Shown one piece after another: positions 9,044-18,876 of a stretch of 64,000 nt of DNA. The notes under the pieces were generated by a model, which was not told the DNA's origin, made no database searches, and saw only the letters and a program-made list of their open reading frames with translations. The stretch's first letter is position 1; every line of letters starts with the position of its first letter. Made by a program: the position numbers and the translations under genes. Origin of the DNA: Bacteroidota bacterium (GTDB taxonomy: Bacteria; Bacteroidota; Bacteroidia; Chitinophagales; Chitinophagaceae); the NCBI GenBank assembly GCA_947448725.1, contig CANFOM010000011.1:1-64000 (forward strand), given 5' to 3'.

Positions 9044-9871
9044 ATGAAAAAAATTATATTCTTTTTTGGAGCAGTTGTTTTAATAGCCTCTTGTTCCACT
9101 TTTAGAAAAGTACAGGTACTTAAAGAAGCGCTTTCTAAAAAAGATTCCGCTCAAGTTCAATTGCTTACTAATGTATCCAAAGTAGACTCTTCGGCAATTG
9201 TTAAAAATATTATTGAAAAAATAGCGCAAACAAAAATTGATTTCAAAACCATGAATGCGCGTTTAAAAGTGGATTACGAATCGGCAACCAATGCCGATAA
9301 TTATATCGTCAATGTTAGTTTAATAAAGGATTCTGCTATTTATATTACCATTAGAGGGGCGATGGGGGTGATTGGCCTAAAGGCGCTGATCAATAAGGAT
9401 AGTGTGGTTTTAATTTATCCATTGAAAAAAAATAAAAACATCGAACATAAGTCCTTGAGTTATTTACAAGAGGTATTAAAAATTCCATTTAAATTTATTA
9501 CCCTACAGGACTTAGTGGTGGGCAACCCAATTTTTATGGACAATGCAAAAGTGGTTTCCTATAAGGTGAATAATAATAAACTAGAAGTGGGTATGTTGGG
9601 TAGTTTATTTAAAAATTTAATAGTTTTAAACGAGGACAATTCTAGAATTCTTCAGCTTAAGTTAGATGATATTGATATTACCCAACACCGCACCTGCGCG
9701 ATTGCTTATAGTAACCATGTGCCTGTAAATCAATACCAGTTTCCAATGAATAGAGAATTGATTGTTTCGGCACAATCTCGTTTAGAAGTGCGTATGGAAG
9801 TGAAGGAATTTAGTTTTAATGAGCCTTTAAAATATACCTTTGGCCTACCTAAACCTGGGAAAAGAAAATAA
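9044..9871 (+). CDS. DUF4292 family lipoprotein
   Basis: A 275-residue predicted lipoprotein. The N-terminus MKKIIFFFGAVVLIASCS is a signal peptide with lipobox IASC (Cys17). This supports the ATG at 9044 rather than the upstream in-frame codon that overlaps dut. The rest matches the Bacteroidota family DUF4292, which I recall as related to LolA/LolB-type lipoprotein carriers; that relation is from memory. It sits between dut and the EnvC-like gene (8-base gap), next to the secretion genes porU-porV. A role at the outer membrane is likely, but its substrate is unknown. Confidence 0.8.
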   Translation: MKKIIFFFGAVVLIASCSTFRKVQVLKEALSKKDSAQVQLLTNVSKVDSSAIVKNIIEKIAQTKIDFKTMNARLKVDYESATNADNYIVNVSLIKDSAIYITIRGAMGVIGLKALINKDSVVLIYPLKKNKNIEHKSLSYLQEVLKIPFKFITLQDLVVGNPIFMDNAKVVSYKVNNNKLEVGMLGSLFKNLIVLNEDNSRILQLKLDDIDITQHRTCAIAYSNHVPVNQYQFPMNRELIVSAQSRLEVRMEVKEFSFNEPLKYTFGLPKPGKRK

Positions 9872-9878
9872 GTAATCA

Positions 9879-11246
9879 ATGTTTATGATAAAAAGGGCTA
9901 TACTGTTTATTGTTTTTTTAGCAACTATGTGCATGCCTGCTTTAGCTCAAGATAATTTGTCAAGAGATGATTTGCAAAAAGAAACGCAAGCCATTAGAAA
10001 AGAAATTGACGAATTAAATTTATTGTTGGAACAAACCAAGAAGAATAAAAAAAATTCATTAGGTCAATTGGCGGTTATTCATAGTAAAATTGCCAAAAGA
10101 GAAGCTTTAATTAAAGGAATTGCCAAGCAAGTTAAAATCTTGGACGATGCCATTTATACGAATCAATTGGACGTTCAAAAATTAAATAAAGACTTAGATA
10201 CCTTAAAGTCCAAATACCAAAAGAGTATCATTTTTGCTTATAAGAGCCGAAGTGGTTATGAATACCTCAATTTTTTATTTTCTGCCAATAGTTTTAATGA
10301 CGCAGTAAAAAGAATCACCTATTTAAAAAGTTATCGACAAAATAGAGAAGCGCAGGCACATACCATTGATTTATCGCAACAAGATTTGAATGTTAAAATT
10401 ACGCAACTAGGCTCCAATAAAAAGGATCGACTAAAAACATTAACGGTTCAAAGTGAACAATTAAAAGTATTGGTAGACGATCGAAAAGAACAAGATAAAA
10501 TTGTCAATCAATTAAAAAATAAAGAGCAAGAAATAAGTGCACAGGTTCGACAAAAAGAAGCACAAAGAAGAAAGATGCAATCTGCATTATTGACCATCAT
10601 TCGACGTGAAACATTAGAAGCGGAAAGAAAAGAAAAAGAAAGAATTGCCAAAGCAAAAGCAGCCAATGAAGCAGCTGCTAAAGCCAATGCCAAAGCCAAT
10701 GTGGAAGCACCTGCCACTGCAAAAACAAGCCCCAAAAATACCAAAGTGATTAATGCAGAAGGTGGGTTAACCAGTACCACCGATAATCGTCCTTATTCTG
10801 CATTGGAAACCACCGAAGAAGGCAGAGAAGCTTCTATTTCATTTGAAAACAACAAAGGAAATTTACCTTGGCCAGTGGATAAAGGAAATGTATACATTCA
10901 TTTTGGTGTCGAAAATATTCCGGGTACTAAATTAAATAGAAAAAGCGATGGCATCGAATTGGCTTTGCCTAAAGGAACTTCAGTAAAAAGCTTGGCCAAC
11001 GGAATTGTAAAATATACAGGGGACATAAATGGCGACCTCACCGTTTTTGTTCAACATGGTAAATACTTTTCTACCTATACGCATTTAAGTAGTATTAATG
11101 TGACTGTGGGGCAGGAAGTTCGGGCAGGTACTTTACTGGGAAAGTCGGGCATTAATTTAGACGGAGAAGGCGCTTTATTGTTAATGATTAACAATGAAAA
11201 AGGGGTTTTCTTTGATCCAGAAAATTGGTTAAAAAATAGAAGATAA
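9879..11246 (+). CDS. EnvC-like murein hydrolase activator (coiled coil plus degenerate LytM/M23 domain)
   Basis: A 455-residue exported protein. A signal peptide ends about residue 24 (CMPALAQ). Two long coiled-coil stretches follow (about 28-115 and 160-265), then an Ala/Lys-rich linker (about 265-290) and a LytM/M23 fold (about 325-455). The M23 zinc ligands are not preserved. The HxxxD site reads KSDGIEL, and the final HxH strand reads LLLMINN, although YTHLS keeps one histidine. This is the pattern of EnvC/NlpD activators, which switch on cell-wall amidases at the septum without cutting peptidoglycan themselves. The first ATG (9879) and the third codon ATG (9885) are equally plausible starts. 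Confidence 0.87.
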   Translation: MFMIKRAILFIVFLATMCMPALAQDNLSRDDLQKETQAIRKEIDELNLLLEQTKKNKKNSLGQLAVIHSKIAKREALIKGIAKQVKILDDAIYTNQLDVQKLNKDLDTLKSKYQKSIIFAYKSRSGYEYLNFLFSANSFNDAVKRITYLKSYRQNREAQAHTIDLSQQDLNVKITQLGSNKKDRLKTLTVQSEQLKVLVDDRKEQDKIVNQLKNKEQEISAQVRQKEAQRRKMQSALLTIIRRETLEAERKEKERIAKAKAANEAAAKANAKANVEAPATAKTSPKNTKVINAEGGLTSTTDNRPYSALETTEEGREASISFENNKGNLPWPVDKGNVYIHFGVENIPGTKLNRKSDGIELALPKGTSVKSLANGIVKYTGDINGDLTVFVQHGKYFSTYTHLSSINVTVGQEVRAGTLLGKSGINLDGEGALLLMINNEKGVFFDPENWLKNRR

Positions 11247-11267
11247 TTTTTGAGATTATTTTTTTAT

Positions 11268-11293
11268 ATTACAATCAAATAATTGCTTGTAAT
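11268..11293 (+). promoter_or_regulatory. Inverted repeat over the glpK start codon
   Basis: ATTACAA at 11268-11274 is complementary to TTGTAAT at 11287-11293, with inner CAA/TTG pairs giving an 11-base-pair arm with one mismatch around the loop ATAA. The right arm overlaps the first two bases of the glpK ATG (11292). It could be a repressor operator or an mRNA hairpin that covers the start; the sequence alone does not decide. Confidence 0.4.
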
Positions 11294-12776
11294 GTCAAAA
11301 TACATCTTATCCTTTGATCAAGGTACGACCAGTAGTCGTGCTATGTTATTTGATCACCAGGGGCAAATTCACGCCACTGCACAAAAAGAGTTCAAACAAA
11401 TTTTTCCTAAGCCAGGTTGGGTCGAGCATGATCCTTTAGAAATATGGAGTACACAAATGGGCGTAGCTACCGAAGCCATCAGCATGAAAGGTTTATCCAT
11501 GCAAGATATTGCAGCCATTGGCATTACCAATCAAAGAGAAACTACTGTTGTGTGGAATAAAATTACTGGACAACCTGTATACAATGCCATTGTGTGGCAG
11601 GACAGGCGTACGTCTGATTTTTGTGATGAATTAAAAAAACAAGGAAAAGCTGCAATGATTCAAGAAAAAACAGGCTTGGTGATTGATGCTTATTTTTCTG
11701 GATCAAAAATAAAATGGATTTTAGATAATGTAAAAGGCGCAAGAGATTTAGCCAATAAAGGCGAGCTTTTGTTTGGTACCATAGATTCCTGGTTGGTATG
11801 GAAATTAACCAATGGGGCAGTGCATGTAACAGATGTGACCAATGCTTCCCGCACCATGCTATTTAATATTCATACTTTACAATGGGATGCTGAATTATTA
11901 AAAATATTAGATGTGCCAGCGAACATGTTGCCACAAGTAAAAAGTAGCAGCGAAGTATACGGACATACCACTCAATTATTTGCACATCATGAAATTCCTA
12001 TTGCAGGAATTGCTGGGGATCAACAATCTGCTTTATTTGGACAAATGTGTACATCGCCTGGCATGGTTAAAAATACTTATGGTACAGGTTGTTTTATGTT
12101 AATGCACACTGGAGAAAAAGCAGTGAGTTCAAAAAATAATTTATTAACGACCATTGCATTGCAAATGAATGGCCATACCTATTATGCATTAGAAGGTAGT
12201 GTTTTTATAGGAGGTGCGGTGGTACAATGGTTAAGAGATGGTTTACATTTAATTAGAAATTCATCGGAAGTAGAAGCTTTAGCCAAAGAAGTAGAAACTA
12301 CAGATGGCGTTTATTTAGTACCTGCTTTTGCAGGACTGGGAGCGCCTTATTGGAATCAACATGCTCGAGGAACTATTGTGGGAATTACCAGAGGAACTAC
12401 TTCGGCGCATATTGCACGTGCTGCATTAGAAAGTATTGCTTTTCAAAGTTATGATTTATTAAAAGCGATGGAAGCCGATTCGGGTATTCCCATTGCCGAA
12501 TTAAGAGTGGATGGCGGTGCTACCCATAATAATTTACTTATGCAGTTTCAATCTGAAATTGTCAATACCAAAGTAGTTCGTCCTACTATGGTCGAAACCA
12601 CTGCATTAGGAGCAGCTTATTTAGCAGGCTTAGCGGTGGGTTTTTGGAAAGATATAGAAGAGTTAAGATCAAAATGGCAAATAGATCAAATTTTTGAACC
12701 CACTGTAAAAGAGGCGCAAAGGTCGGAGTGGATTAAAGGTTGGGAAAGAGCCATTAAAGCAACGAATAATTGGTAA
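11292..12776 (+). CDS. glpK: Glycerol kinase GlpK
   Basis: Phosphorylates glycerol to sn-glycerol 3-phosphate with ATP in the cytoplasm. The 494-residue FGGY-family kinase has the N-terminal phosphate loop [10 protein letters not shown], the glycerol-contact region [10 protein letters not shown], the signature [14 protein letters not shown], and the C-terminal [13 protein letters not shown] and [11 protein letters not shown]. The ATG at 11292 fits the family start ([11 protein letters not shown]) better than the TTG at 11283. glpF follows after 78 bases, giving a glycerol uptake pair. No glycerol-3-phosphate dehydrogenase gene lies next to them. Confidence 0.97.
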   Translation: MSKYILSFDQGTTSSRAMLFDHQGQIHATAQKEFKQIFPKPGWVEHDPLEIWSTQMGVATEAISMKGLSMQDIAAIGITNQRETTVVWNKITGQPVYNAIVWQDRRTSDFCDELKKQGKAAMIQEKTGLVIDAYFSGSKIKWILDNVKGARDLANKGELLFGTIDSWLVWKLTNGAVHVTDVTNASRTMLFNIHTLQWDAELLKILDVPANMLPQVKSSSEVYGHTTQLFAHHEIPIAGIAGDQQSALFGQMCTSPGMVKNTYGTGCFMLMHTGEKAVSSKNNLLTTIALQMNGHTYYALEGSVFIGGAVVQWLRDGLHLIRNSSEVEALAKEVETTDGVYLVPAFAGLGAPYWNQHARGTIVGITRGTTSAHIARAALESIAFQSYDLLKAMEADSGIPIAELRVDGGATHNNLLMQFQSEIVNTKVVRPTMVETTALGAAYLAGLAVGFWKDIEELRSKWQIDQIFEPTVKEAQRSEWIKGWERAIKATNNW

Positions 12777-12854
12777 TCAAAATTTATTTCACTTTTTAGA
12801 GATTTAAAATTTTATTGCATAACTTAATTTAATATTTAACATAAATAAAAACAC

Positions 12855-13565
12855 ATGACACCATTTGTAGCAGAATTACTAGGAACCGCTTTGGTTGTAA
12901 CCATTGGAGATGGCGTAGTTGCCAATAATGTATTGCCTAATACTAAAGGAAACAATGGGGGCTTGGTGACCATTGTATTGGGTTGGGTGATTGCTGTTTT
13001 TATTGGGGTATATGCTACAGCTAGTATTAGTGGAGCGCATCTAAATCCTGCAGTAACTATTGCTTTGGCAAGTGCTGGAAAATTTAGTTGGGCCTTGGTG
13101 CCTTCTTATATATTGGCTCAAATGTTAGGGGCTATGTTGGGGGCTTTCATTGTTTGGATGGTGTATAAAGATCAATTCAACGAGTCCAAAGATCAAGGGT
13201 TGCAATTGGCAGTTTTTGCAACAGGCCCTTCTATTCGCAATTTGCCTCAAAATTTTATTGTAGAAACTTTGGCGACGATGGTTTTTTTAATAGGTATCTT
13301 TTTTCTTAAACCAGCTGGATCCGATTTAGGTCCATTGTCTGCCTTGCCAGTTGCCTTATTGGTGGGTGGAATTGGCTTTGGACTAGGCGGTCCTACCGGT
13401 TGGGCCATCAATCCAGCCAGGGATTTGGGTCCTAGAATCATGCACTTTGTCCTGCCAATCAAGGGAAAAGGGAGCAGCGATTGGGGTTATGCGGCAGTAC
13501 CTGTTTTAGGCCCCATTGTGGGGGGAATTTTAGCTGCTTTTATCTACCTACAATTTTTGCAATAA
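12855..13565 (+). CDS. glpF: Glycerol facilitator / aquaporin (MIP family)
   Basis: A 236-residue inner-membrane channel with six hydrophobic segments and both half-helix motifs: SGAHLNPAVT in the first half and GWAINPARDLGPR in the second. The Asp after the second NPAR is typical of glycerol-conducting GlpF rather than water-only aquaporins. That residue and the position behind glpK both support glycerol uptake, with the kinase trapping the product. The -33 element of the atpD promoter lies inside the last codons of this gene. Confidence 0.92.
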   Translation: MTPFVAELLGTALVVTIGDGVVANNVLPNTKGNNGGLVTIVLGWVIAVFIGVYATASISGAHLNPAVTIALASAGKFSWALVPSYILAQMLGAMLGAFIVWMVYKDQFNESKDQGLQLAVFATGPSIRNLPQNFIVETLATMVFLIGIFFLKPAGSDLGPLSALPVALLVGGIGFGLGGPTGWAINPARDLGPRIMHFVLPIKGKGSSDWGYAAVPVLGPIVGGILAAFIYLQFLQ

Positions 13566-13586
13566 AGCTACAATGCCTTACCTTTG
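13557..13586 (+). promoter_or_regulatory. Promoter for atpDC
   Basis: TTG at 13557-13559 and TACCTTTG at 13579-13586 are separated by exactly 19 bases, the Bacteroidota primary sigma-factor consensus. The start of transcription would fall about 13590, giving a leader of roughly 15 bases before the atpD ATG at 13605. Confidence 0.8.
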
Positions 13587-13598
13587 CAACCGAAATAG

Positions 13599-15104
<1,506 letters not shown>

Positions 15105-15134
15105 TTATAAATTTCGATTACTTAAACAGCTTTC

Positions 15135-15380
15135 ATGTTATTGGAAATATTAACACCAGAAAAAAAACTATTCAGTGGCGATGTGCAAGGCGTTCAGTTG
15201 CCAGGCATTGATGGTTTATTTGAAGTATTGGATAAGCACGCTCCCTTGGTGAGTGCTTTAGGGGTGGGTCAGGTAAAAGTGTTAAAAAAAGGAATGGCTT
15301 CGGAAATGTATGCCATTCAAGGTGGATTTGTAGAAGTGATCAATAATAAAGCAACGGTATTAGTGGAAGGTGTTTTATAA
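15135..15380 (+). CDS. atpC: ATP synthase F1 subunit epsilon, short form
   Basis: An 81-residue protein covering only the N-terminal beta-sandwich of subunit epsilon (LEILTPEKKLFSGDVQGVQL, then LPGIDGLFEVLDKHAPLVSAL). The C-terminal two-helix domain, which in about 135-residue homologues can inhibit ATP hydrolysis, is absent. The stop is followed at once by a terminator, so this is a genuine short form and not a frameshift. Comparable short epsilons are known in the Chlorobi/Bacteroidota group. It is cotranscribed with atpD (30-base gap). Confidence 0.94.
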   Translation: MLLEILTPEKKLFSGDVQGVQLPGIDGLFEVLDKHAPLVSALGVGQVKVLKKGMASEMYAIQGGFVEVINNKATVLVEGVL

Positions 15381-15424
15381 CCAACTAAATCTGTTAAAAA
15401 AATAGCTACAATCATAAATAATTG

Positions 15425-15458
15425 TCCCGGTTGCCATAGGTAGCCGGGATTTTTTTTA
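15425..15458 (+). terminator. Rho-independent terminator after atpC
   Basis: An 11-bp stem (TCCCGGTTGCC with GGTAGCCGGGA, two G-U wobbles) around loop ATA is followed by eight or more T residues. It separates atpDC from the histidine kinase gene. Confidence 0.9.
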
Positions 15459-15495
15459 TATTCACATACCCGAAACAGGGGTAGATGCTTGCGCT

Positions 15496-16809
15496 ATGAA
15501 AAAAACATTCCCAATAATATTTACTTTAATTGGCTTATCCATATTGGGTATTTTATTTATTCAAATTACTTGGTTACAAGGCTTACTTATTTTATCTAAA
15601 AACCAATTGTCCGATAAGTTGAATCAATCGGGTGTAATGGTCTCCAATGAAATAGCAAAAAAAATGAATACGGGCTTGTCTTTTCATTTGCCCAAAAAAG
15701 CATTAGGCTTAAACGATGATTATCATTTACACAGTTTTGATGAAAATACTATTGCAGACACTTATAGTAAAGAAGAGGTAAATTTAAAAATTAGAATAGC
15801 ATTAGGGAAGTATGGATTAGGCGATGTGCAGTTTGAATTTGCAGTGGCGGATAAAAAAGGTAATATAGAATTAAAGAGCAATAAATTTGAAGATGTATTT
15901 ACGGACGAAGTTAATAGTTTACAAAGCAGGGTTTCGGTAATACCTCAGGATGTAATAGAGCCCTCGGGTCCATTTGAATCTATCATTATCGTCATGCCTA
16001 ATGTGAGAATGTATTTATTGCATGCATTACAATGGGTAATTGTAGGGGTAGTATTATTTATATTGGTGGTATTAGCTGCATTTTTCATCACCATTAGGTC
16101 GTTAATGTCTCAAAGGAAGTTGGTAGAAATTAAAAGAGATTTTATCAATAACATGACCCATGAATTAAAAACACCATTGGCTACTATCTCTTTGGCGGTA
16201 GATGCATTAAAAAGTTCAAAAGTAAATACCGATCCAAAATCGATTGAATATTTTATAAATATTATTAAGGAAGAAAATGTGCGTATGAATAAGCATGTAG
16301 AAATTATTTTACAAGCTGCACAATTGGATAAAAAAGAAAATGAATTAACTAAACAACCCACGGATATACATGATTTAATTCAGGGGGTTGTTGATAGTTT
16401 TAAATTGCAGCTCGAAGGCAAGCCCTCCAATGTGCAAACTATATTAGAAGCCAATCCGGCCATCATTGAAGTGGATGAGGAACACTTATTGCATGTACTA
16501 TCTAATTTAATTGACAATGCCATTAAGTATGCTAAAGAGACGATCGATATTGTTATTAAAACAAAGTCGATTAATAATAAAATGCATATTACCATCGAAG
16601 ACAAAGGCATTGGAATGAATGCGGATGCCATCAAACATATTTTTGAAAAATTTTACAGGGCCCATTCAGGCAATGTGCACGATGTAAAAGGTTATGGCTT
16701 GGGAATGAGCTATGTGAAGTGGGTGGTGGATTCGCACAAAGGAAGCATTCAAGTAAAAAGCGATTTAGGCAAAGGCACTTCCATCGAAGTGGTATTACCC
16801 AACAGTTAA
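15496..16809 (+). CDS. Membrane sensor histidine kinase
   Basis: A 437-residue kinase. It has a transmembrane segment at about 7-30, an extracytoplasmic sensor region of about 140 residues without a recognised domain, and a second transmembrane segment at about 178-202. A HisKA domain follows with phospho-acceptor His222 in NNMTHELKTPLA, then an HATPase domain (N box LSNLIDNAIKYA, G boxes DKGIGM and KGYGLGM). No receiver domain is fused and no response-regulator gene is adjacent. The downstream gene, queA, is convergent and overlaps its stop by four bases. The signal sensed and the partner are unknown. Confidence 0.92.
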   Translation: MKKTFPIIFTLIGLSILGILFIQITWLQGLLILSKNQLSDKLNQSGVMVSNEIAKKMNTGLSFHLPKKALGLNDDYHLHSFDENTIADTYSKEEVNLKIRIALGKYGLGDVQFEFAVADKKGNIELKSNKFEDVFTDEVNSLQSRVSVIPQDVIEPSGPFESIIIVMPNVRMYLLHALQWVIVGVVLFILVVLAAFFITIRSLMSQRKLVEIKRDFINNMTHELKTPLATISLAVDALKSSKVNTDPKSIEYFINIIKEENVRMNKHVEIILQAAQLDKKENELTKQPTDIHDLIQGVVDSFKLQLEGKPSNVQTILEANPAIIEVDEEHLLHVLSNLIDNAIKYAKETIDIVIKTKSINNKMHITIEDKGIGMNADAIKHIFEKFYRAHSGNVHDVKGYGLGMSYVKWVVDSHKGSIQVKSDLGKGTSIEVVLPNS

Positions 16810-18155
16810 GCAATCCAAAATAAGGAACCGTCGCCGTAACTTAAAAAACGGTATTGATGATCGATAGCATGTTGATAGATGCTTTTCCATTGATCTCCCG
16901 TAATTGCTGCTATAATAAGCAGTAGGGTCGATTTAGGTTGATGAAAATTAGTGATGAGGCCATTGCACAATTTAAAGGAATAGCCAGGAACAATCATCAG
17001 TTGAGTGCTGGTAATTAATTTGTTTAAATTTTTTAATTCCATCCAATCTAATAAAGCGGTAAGGGATTCTTTATTGGAAATATTCCATTGATCTAATTCA
17101 TAAGCATCCCATTGTAACAATTTTAAATTGAAGGGGGCTAATTTTTCTAAACTTGTTGTTTTTTTTAATTGAATAATTTTAACGCCTAACCAATACAAGG
17201 ACTCAATAGTGCGCAGCGTAGTAGTACCCACTGAAATAACAGGCGCGGGCTTTTGATTATTTTCATTTTTTTCTTTTTCGTATTCTTTTTGTAAGAAAAA
17301 TTCAATGATTGGTTTAGGCACTTCAAAAAACTCTGCATGCATGGGATGATCGCTTATATTATCTGTTTTTACGGGCAAAAAAGTACCAGCACCTACATGT
17401 AAAGTAAGAAATTGACTAGCTATATTTTTAGCTGCGAATGATTTGAATATATTTTCGTTAAAATGTAAGCCAGCAGTGGGGGCTGCTACGGAGCCTTCTT
17501 CCATTGCATAGGTAGTTTGGTAACGGTCTTTGTCTTCCAGGGTGGTAGCTCTATGTATATAAGGGGGGAGTGGTATATTACCTATCTGTTCAATAATTTC
17601 AGAAAAATGAAAATTGCCTTCCCAAGAAAATTCTATCAAAAATTGACCATCAAGGGCTTCTATTTTTTTGGCTTGTACTATTATTTTTTTACCCTGTAAC
17701 AGAAAACTTTTTTCGAGACAACCCTCTTTCCATTTTTTAGCACCGCCTACTAAACAAATCCATTCAACTTTTTGTGTGGCTTGCATGGCCAAGGCCACGG
17801 GGCTGTAACGAATGCTAGGCTCCAAACAAAAAATTTCAATGACACTATTTTCATTTTTGTTGGCACTATTTAAATTTGATTCTTTTAAATTATTAGTATT
17901 GGATAAAACGGTTTCGGATTTATTATTTTTTTCAAATAAAATTCTAGCAGCAATTACTTTGCTGTTGTTAAAAAGCAAGGTCGATTTTTCAGGAATAAAA
18001 TCTGCAATCTGCGCGTAAGTACTTTCTGCAATTATGTGCTCCTTCCAAACCAATAACTTACTATCTGCTCTATTGTTGGCCGGGGTATAGGCAATACAAT
18101 GATCTGGCAAATCATACTCAAATGCTTGAATGGGAAGCTTTGGACGTTCAATCAT
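16806..18155 (-). CDS. queA: tRNA preQ1(34) S-adenosylmethionine ribosyltransferase-isomerase QueA, enlarged
   Basis: Transfers the ribosyl part of S-adenosylmethionine to preQ1 at the tRNA wobble base, forming epoxyqueuosine. Family motifs include FEYDLPDHCIAYTP, LLFNNSKVIAAR, PLPPYI, EEGSVAAPTAGLHF, LHVGAGTFLPVK and NFHQPKSTLLLI. At 449 residues it is longer than typical homologues of about 350. Part of the excess is an Asn/Ser/Lys-rich insert at about 75-104, and another charged stretch lies near 290-308. Its -7 promoter box ends four bases before the ATG. Confidence 0.94.
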   Translation of the reverse strand: MIERPKLPIQAFEYDLPDHCIAYTPANNRADSKLLVWKEHIIAESTYAQIADFIPEKSTLLFNNSKVIAARILFEKNNKSETVLSNTNNLKESNLNSANKNENSVIEIFCLEPSIRYSPVALAMQATQKVEWICLVGGAKKWKEGCLEKSFLLQGKKIIVQAKKIEALDGQFLIEFSWEGNFHFSEIIEQIGNIPLPPYIHRATTLEDKDRYQTTYAMEEGSVAAPTAGLHFNENIFKSFAAKNIASQFLTLHVGAGTFLPVKTDNISDHPMHAEFFEVPKPIIEFFLQKEYEKEKNENNQKPAPVISVGTTTLRTIESLYWLGVKIIQLKKTTSLEKLAPFNLKLLQWDAYELDQWNISNKESLTALLDWMELKNLNKLITSTQLMIVPGYSFKLCNGLITNFHQPKSTLLLIIAAITGDQWKSIYQHAIDHQYRFLSYGDGSLFWIA

Positions 18156-18159
18156 ACCT

Positions 18160-18167
18160 CAAAGGTA
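18160..18167 (-). promoter_or_regulatory. Candidate -7 promoter box of queA
   Basis: On the minus strand TACCTTTG fits TAnnTTTG exactly and is followed by four bases and then the queA ATG. A matching TTG 19 bases upstream is missing. If used, the mRNA would begin at or next to the start codon. Confidence 0.5.
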
Positions 18168-18350
18168 CATATTGCCTTGATTTTCATGCTAATTCACCTG
18201 TTTTTCACATAAAAAAGGGGCTTTTCCACAGCAATGCATAGCATGAGCTTGTATAATTTTAATAAAATGAAGGGGATGAGCCTACTACATTGATTTTCAG
18301 CTTGGTTTATTACTTGTGGAAAACTACAACCCCTGTTTTAGCCTTTGAAA

Positions 18351-18390
18351 GTGGGAAATTGTGTTAATTTGTGTGAACAAGTGGTAAAAA
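18351..18390 (+). promoter_or_regulatory. MraZ-type operator: four GTG repeats with 10-base period
   Basis: Four units, GTGGGAAATT, GTGTTAATTT, GTGTGAACAA and GTGGTAAAAA, follow one another with an exact 10-base period and end 18 bases before the mraZ ATG. MraZ is known to bind directly repeated TGGG- or GTG-containing boxes with one box per helical turn upstream of its own gene. The position and period here fit an autoregulatory site for the whole division cluster. Confidence 0.75.
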
Positions 18391-18408
18391 CCATTCTAAT
18401 TATTAACA

Positions 18409-18867
18409 ATGACAGGCTTTCACGGAGAATATCAATCAACTATCGACGCAAAAGGGCGCTTTCACTTACCTGGCAGTCTTAAAAAACAGCTAGCGGAAGG
18501 AGAGAACCATTTTATTGTGAGTAGGGGGTTTGAAAAGTGTTTGACACTTTATCCATTGAAAAGCTGGCAAAGTATTTTAGACAGGATTAGCCAATTGAAT
18601 GATTTTGATCCAAAAGTGCGTCAGTTTAGACGACAATTTTTAGGAGGCGCTACCGAAGTGGAATTAGATGGTGCAGGCCGTATTTTATTGCCACCCACTT
18701 TAAGAGAGTTTGCTTTACCAGGAAAAGAAATTGTGTTGGCTGCCGCATTGGATCGTTTCGAAATATGGGATGCAAGTAAGTACAAACAGCTCTTTGAGGA
18801 TTTCTCTGCAGATGAATTTAGCAATTTGGCGCAAGAAGTAATGGCAGGAATTAAAAAACAAGATTAA
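18409..18867 (+). CDS. mraZ: Transcriptional regulator MraZ
   Basis: A 152-residue DNA-binding protein of the double AbrB-like swapped-hairpin fold. The two repeats carry the motifs STIDAKGRFHLP (about residues 11-22) and VELDGAGRILLP (about 84-95). MraZ forms rings and represses its own dcw operon in the bacteria studied. It is the first gene of the cluster, directly behind the 10-base-period repeats that should be its binding site. The next gene, rsmH, starts 9 bases after its stop. Confidence 0.96.
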   Translation: MTGFHGEYQSTIDAKGRFHLPGSLKKQLAEGENHFIVSRGFEKCLTLYPLKSWQSILDRISQLNDFDPKVRQFRRQFLGGATEVELDGAGRILLPPTLREFALPGKEIVLAAALDRFEIWDASKYKQLFEDFSADEFSNLAQEVMAGIKKQD

Positions 18868-18876
18868 GTAAAACAG

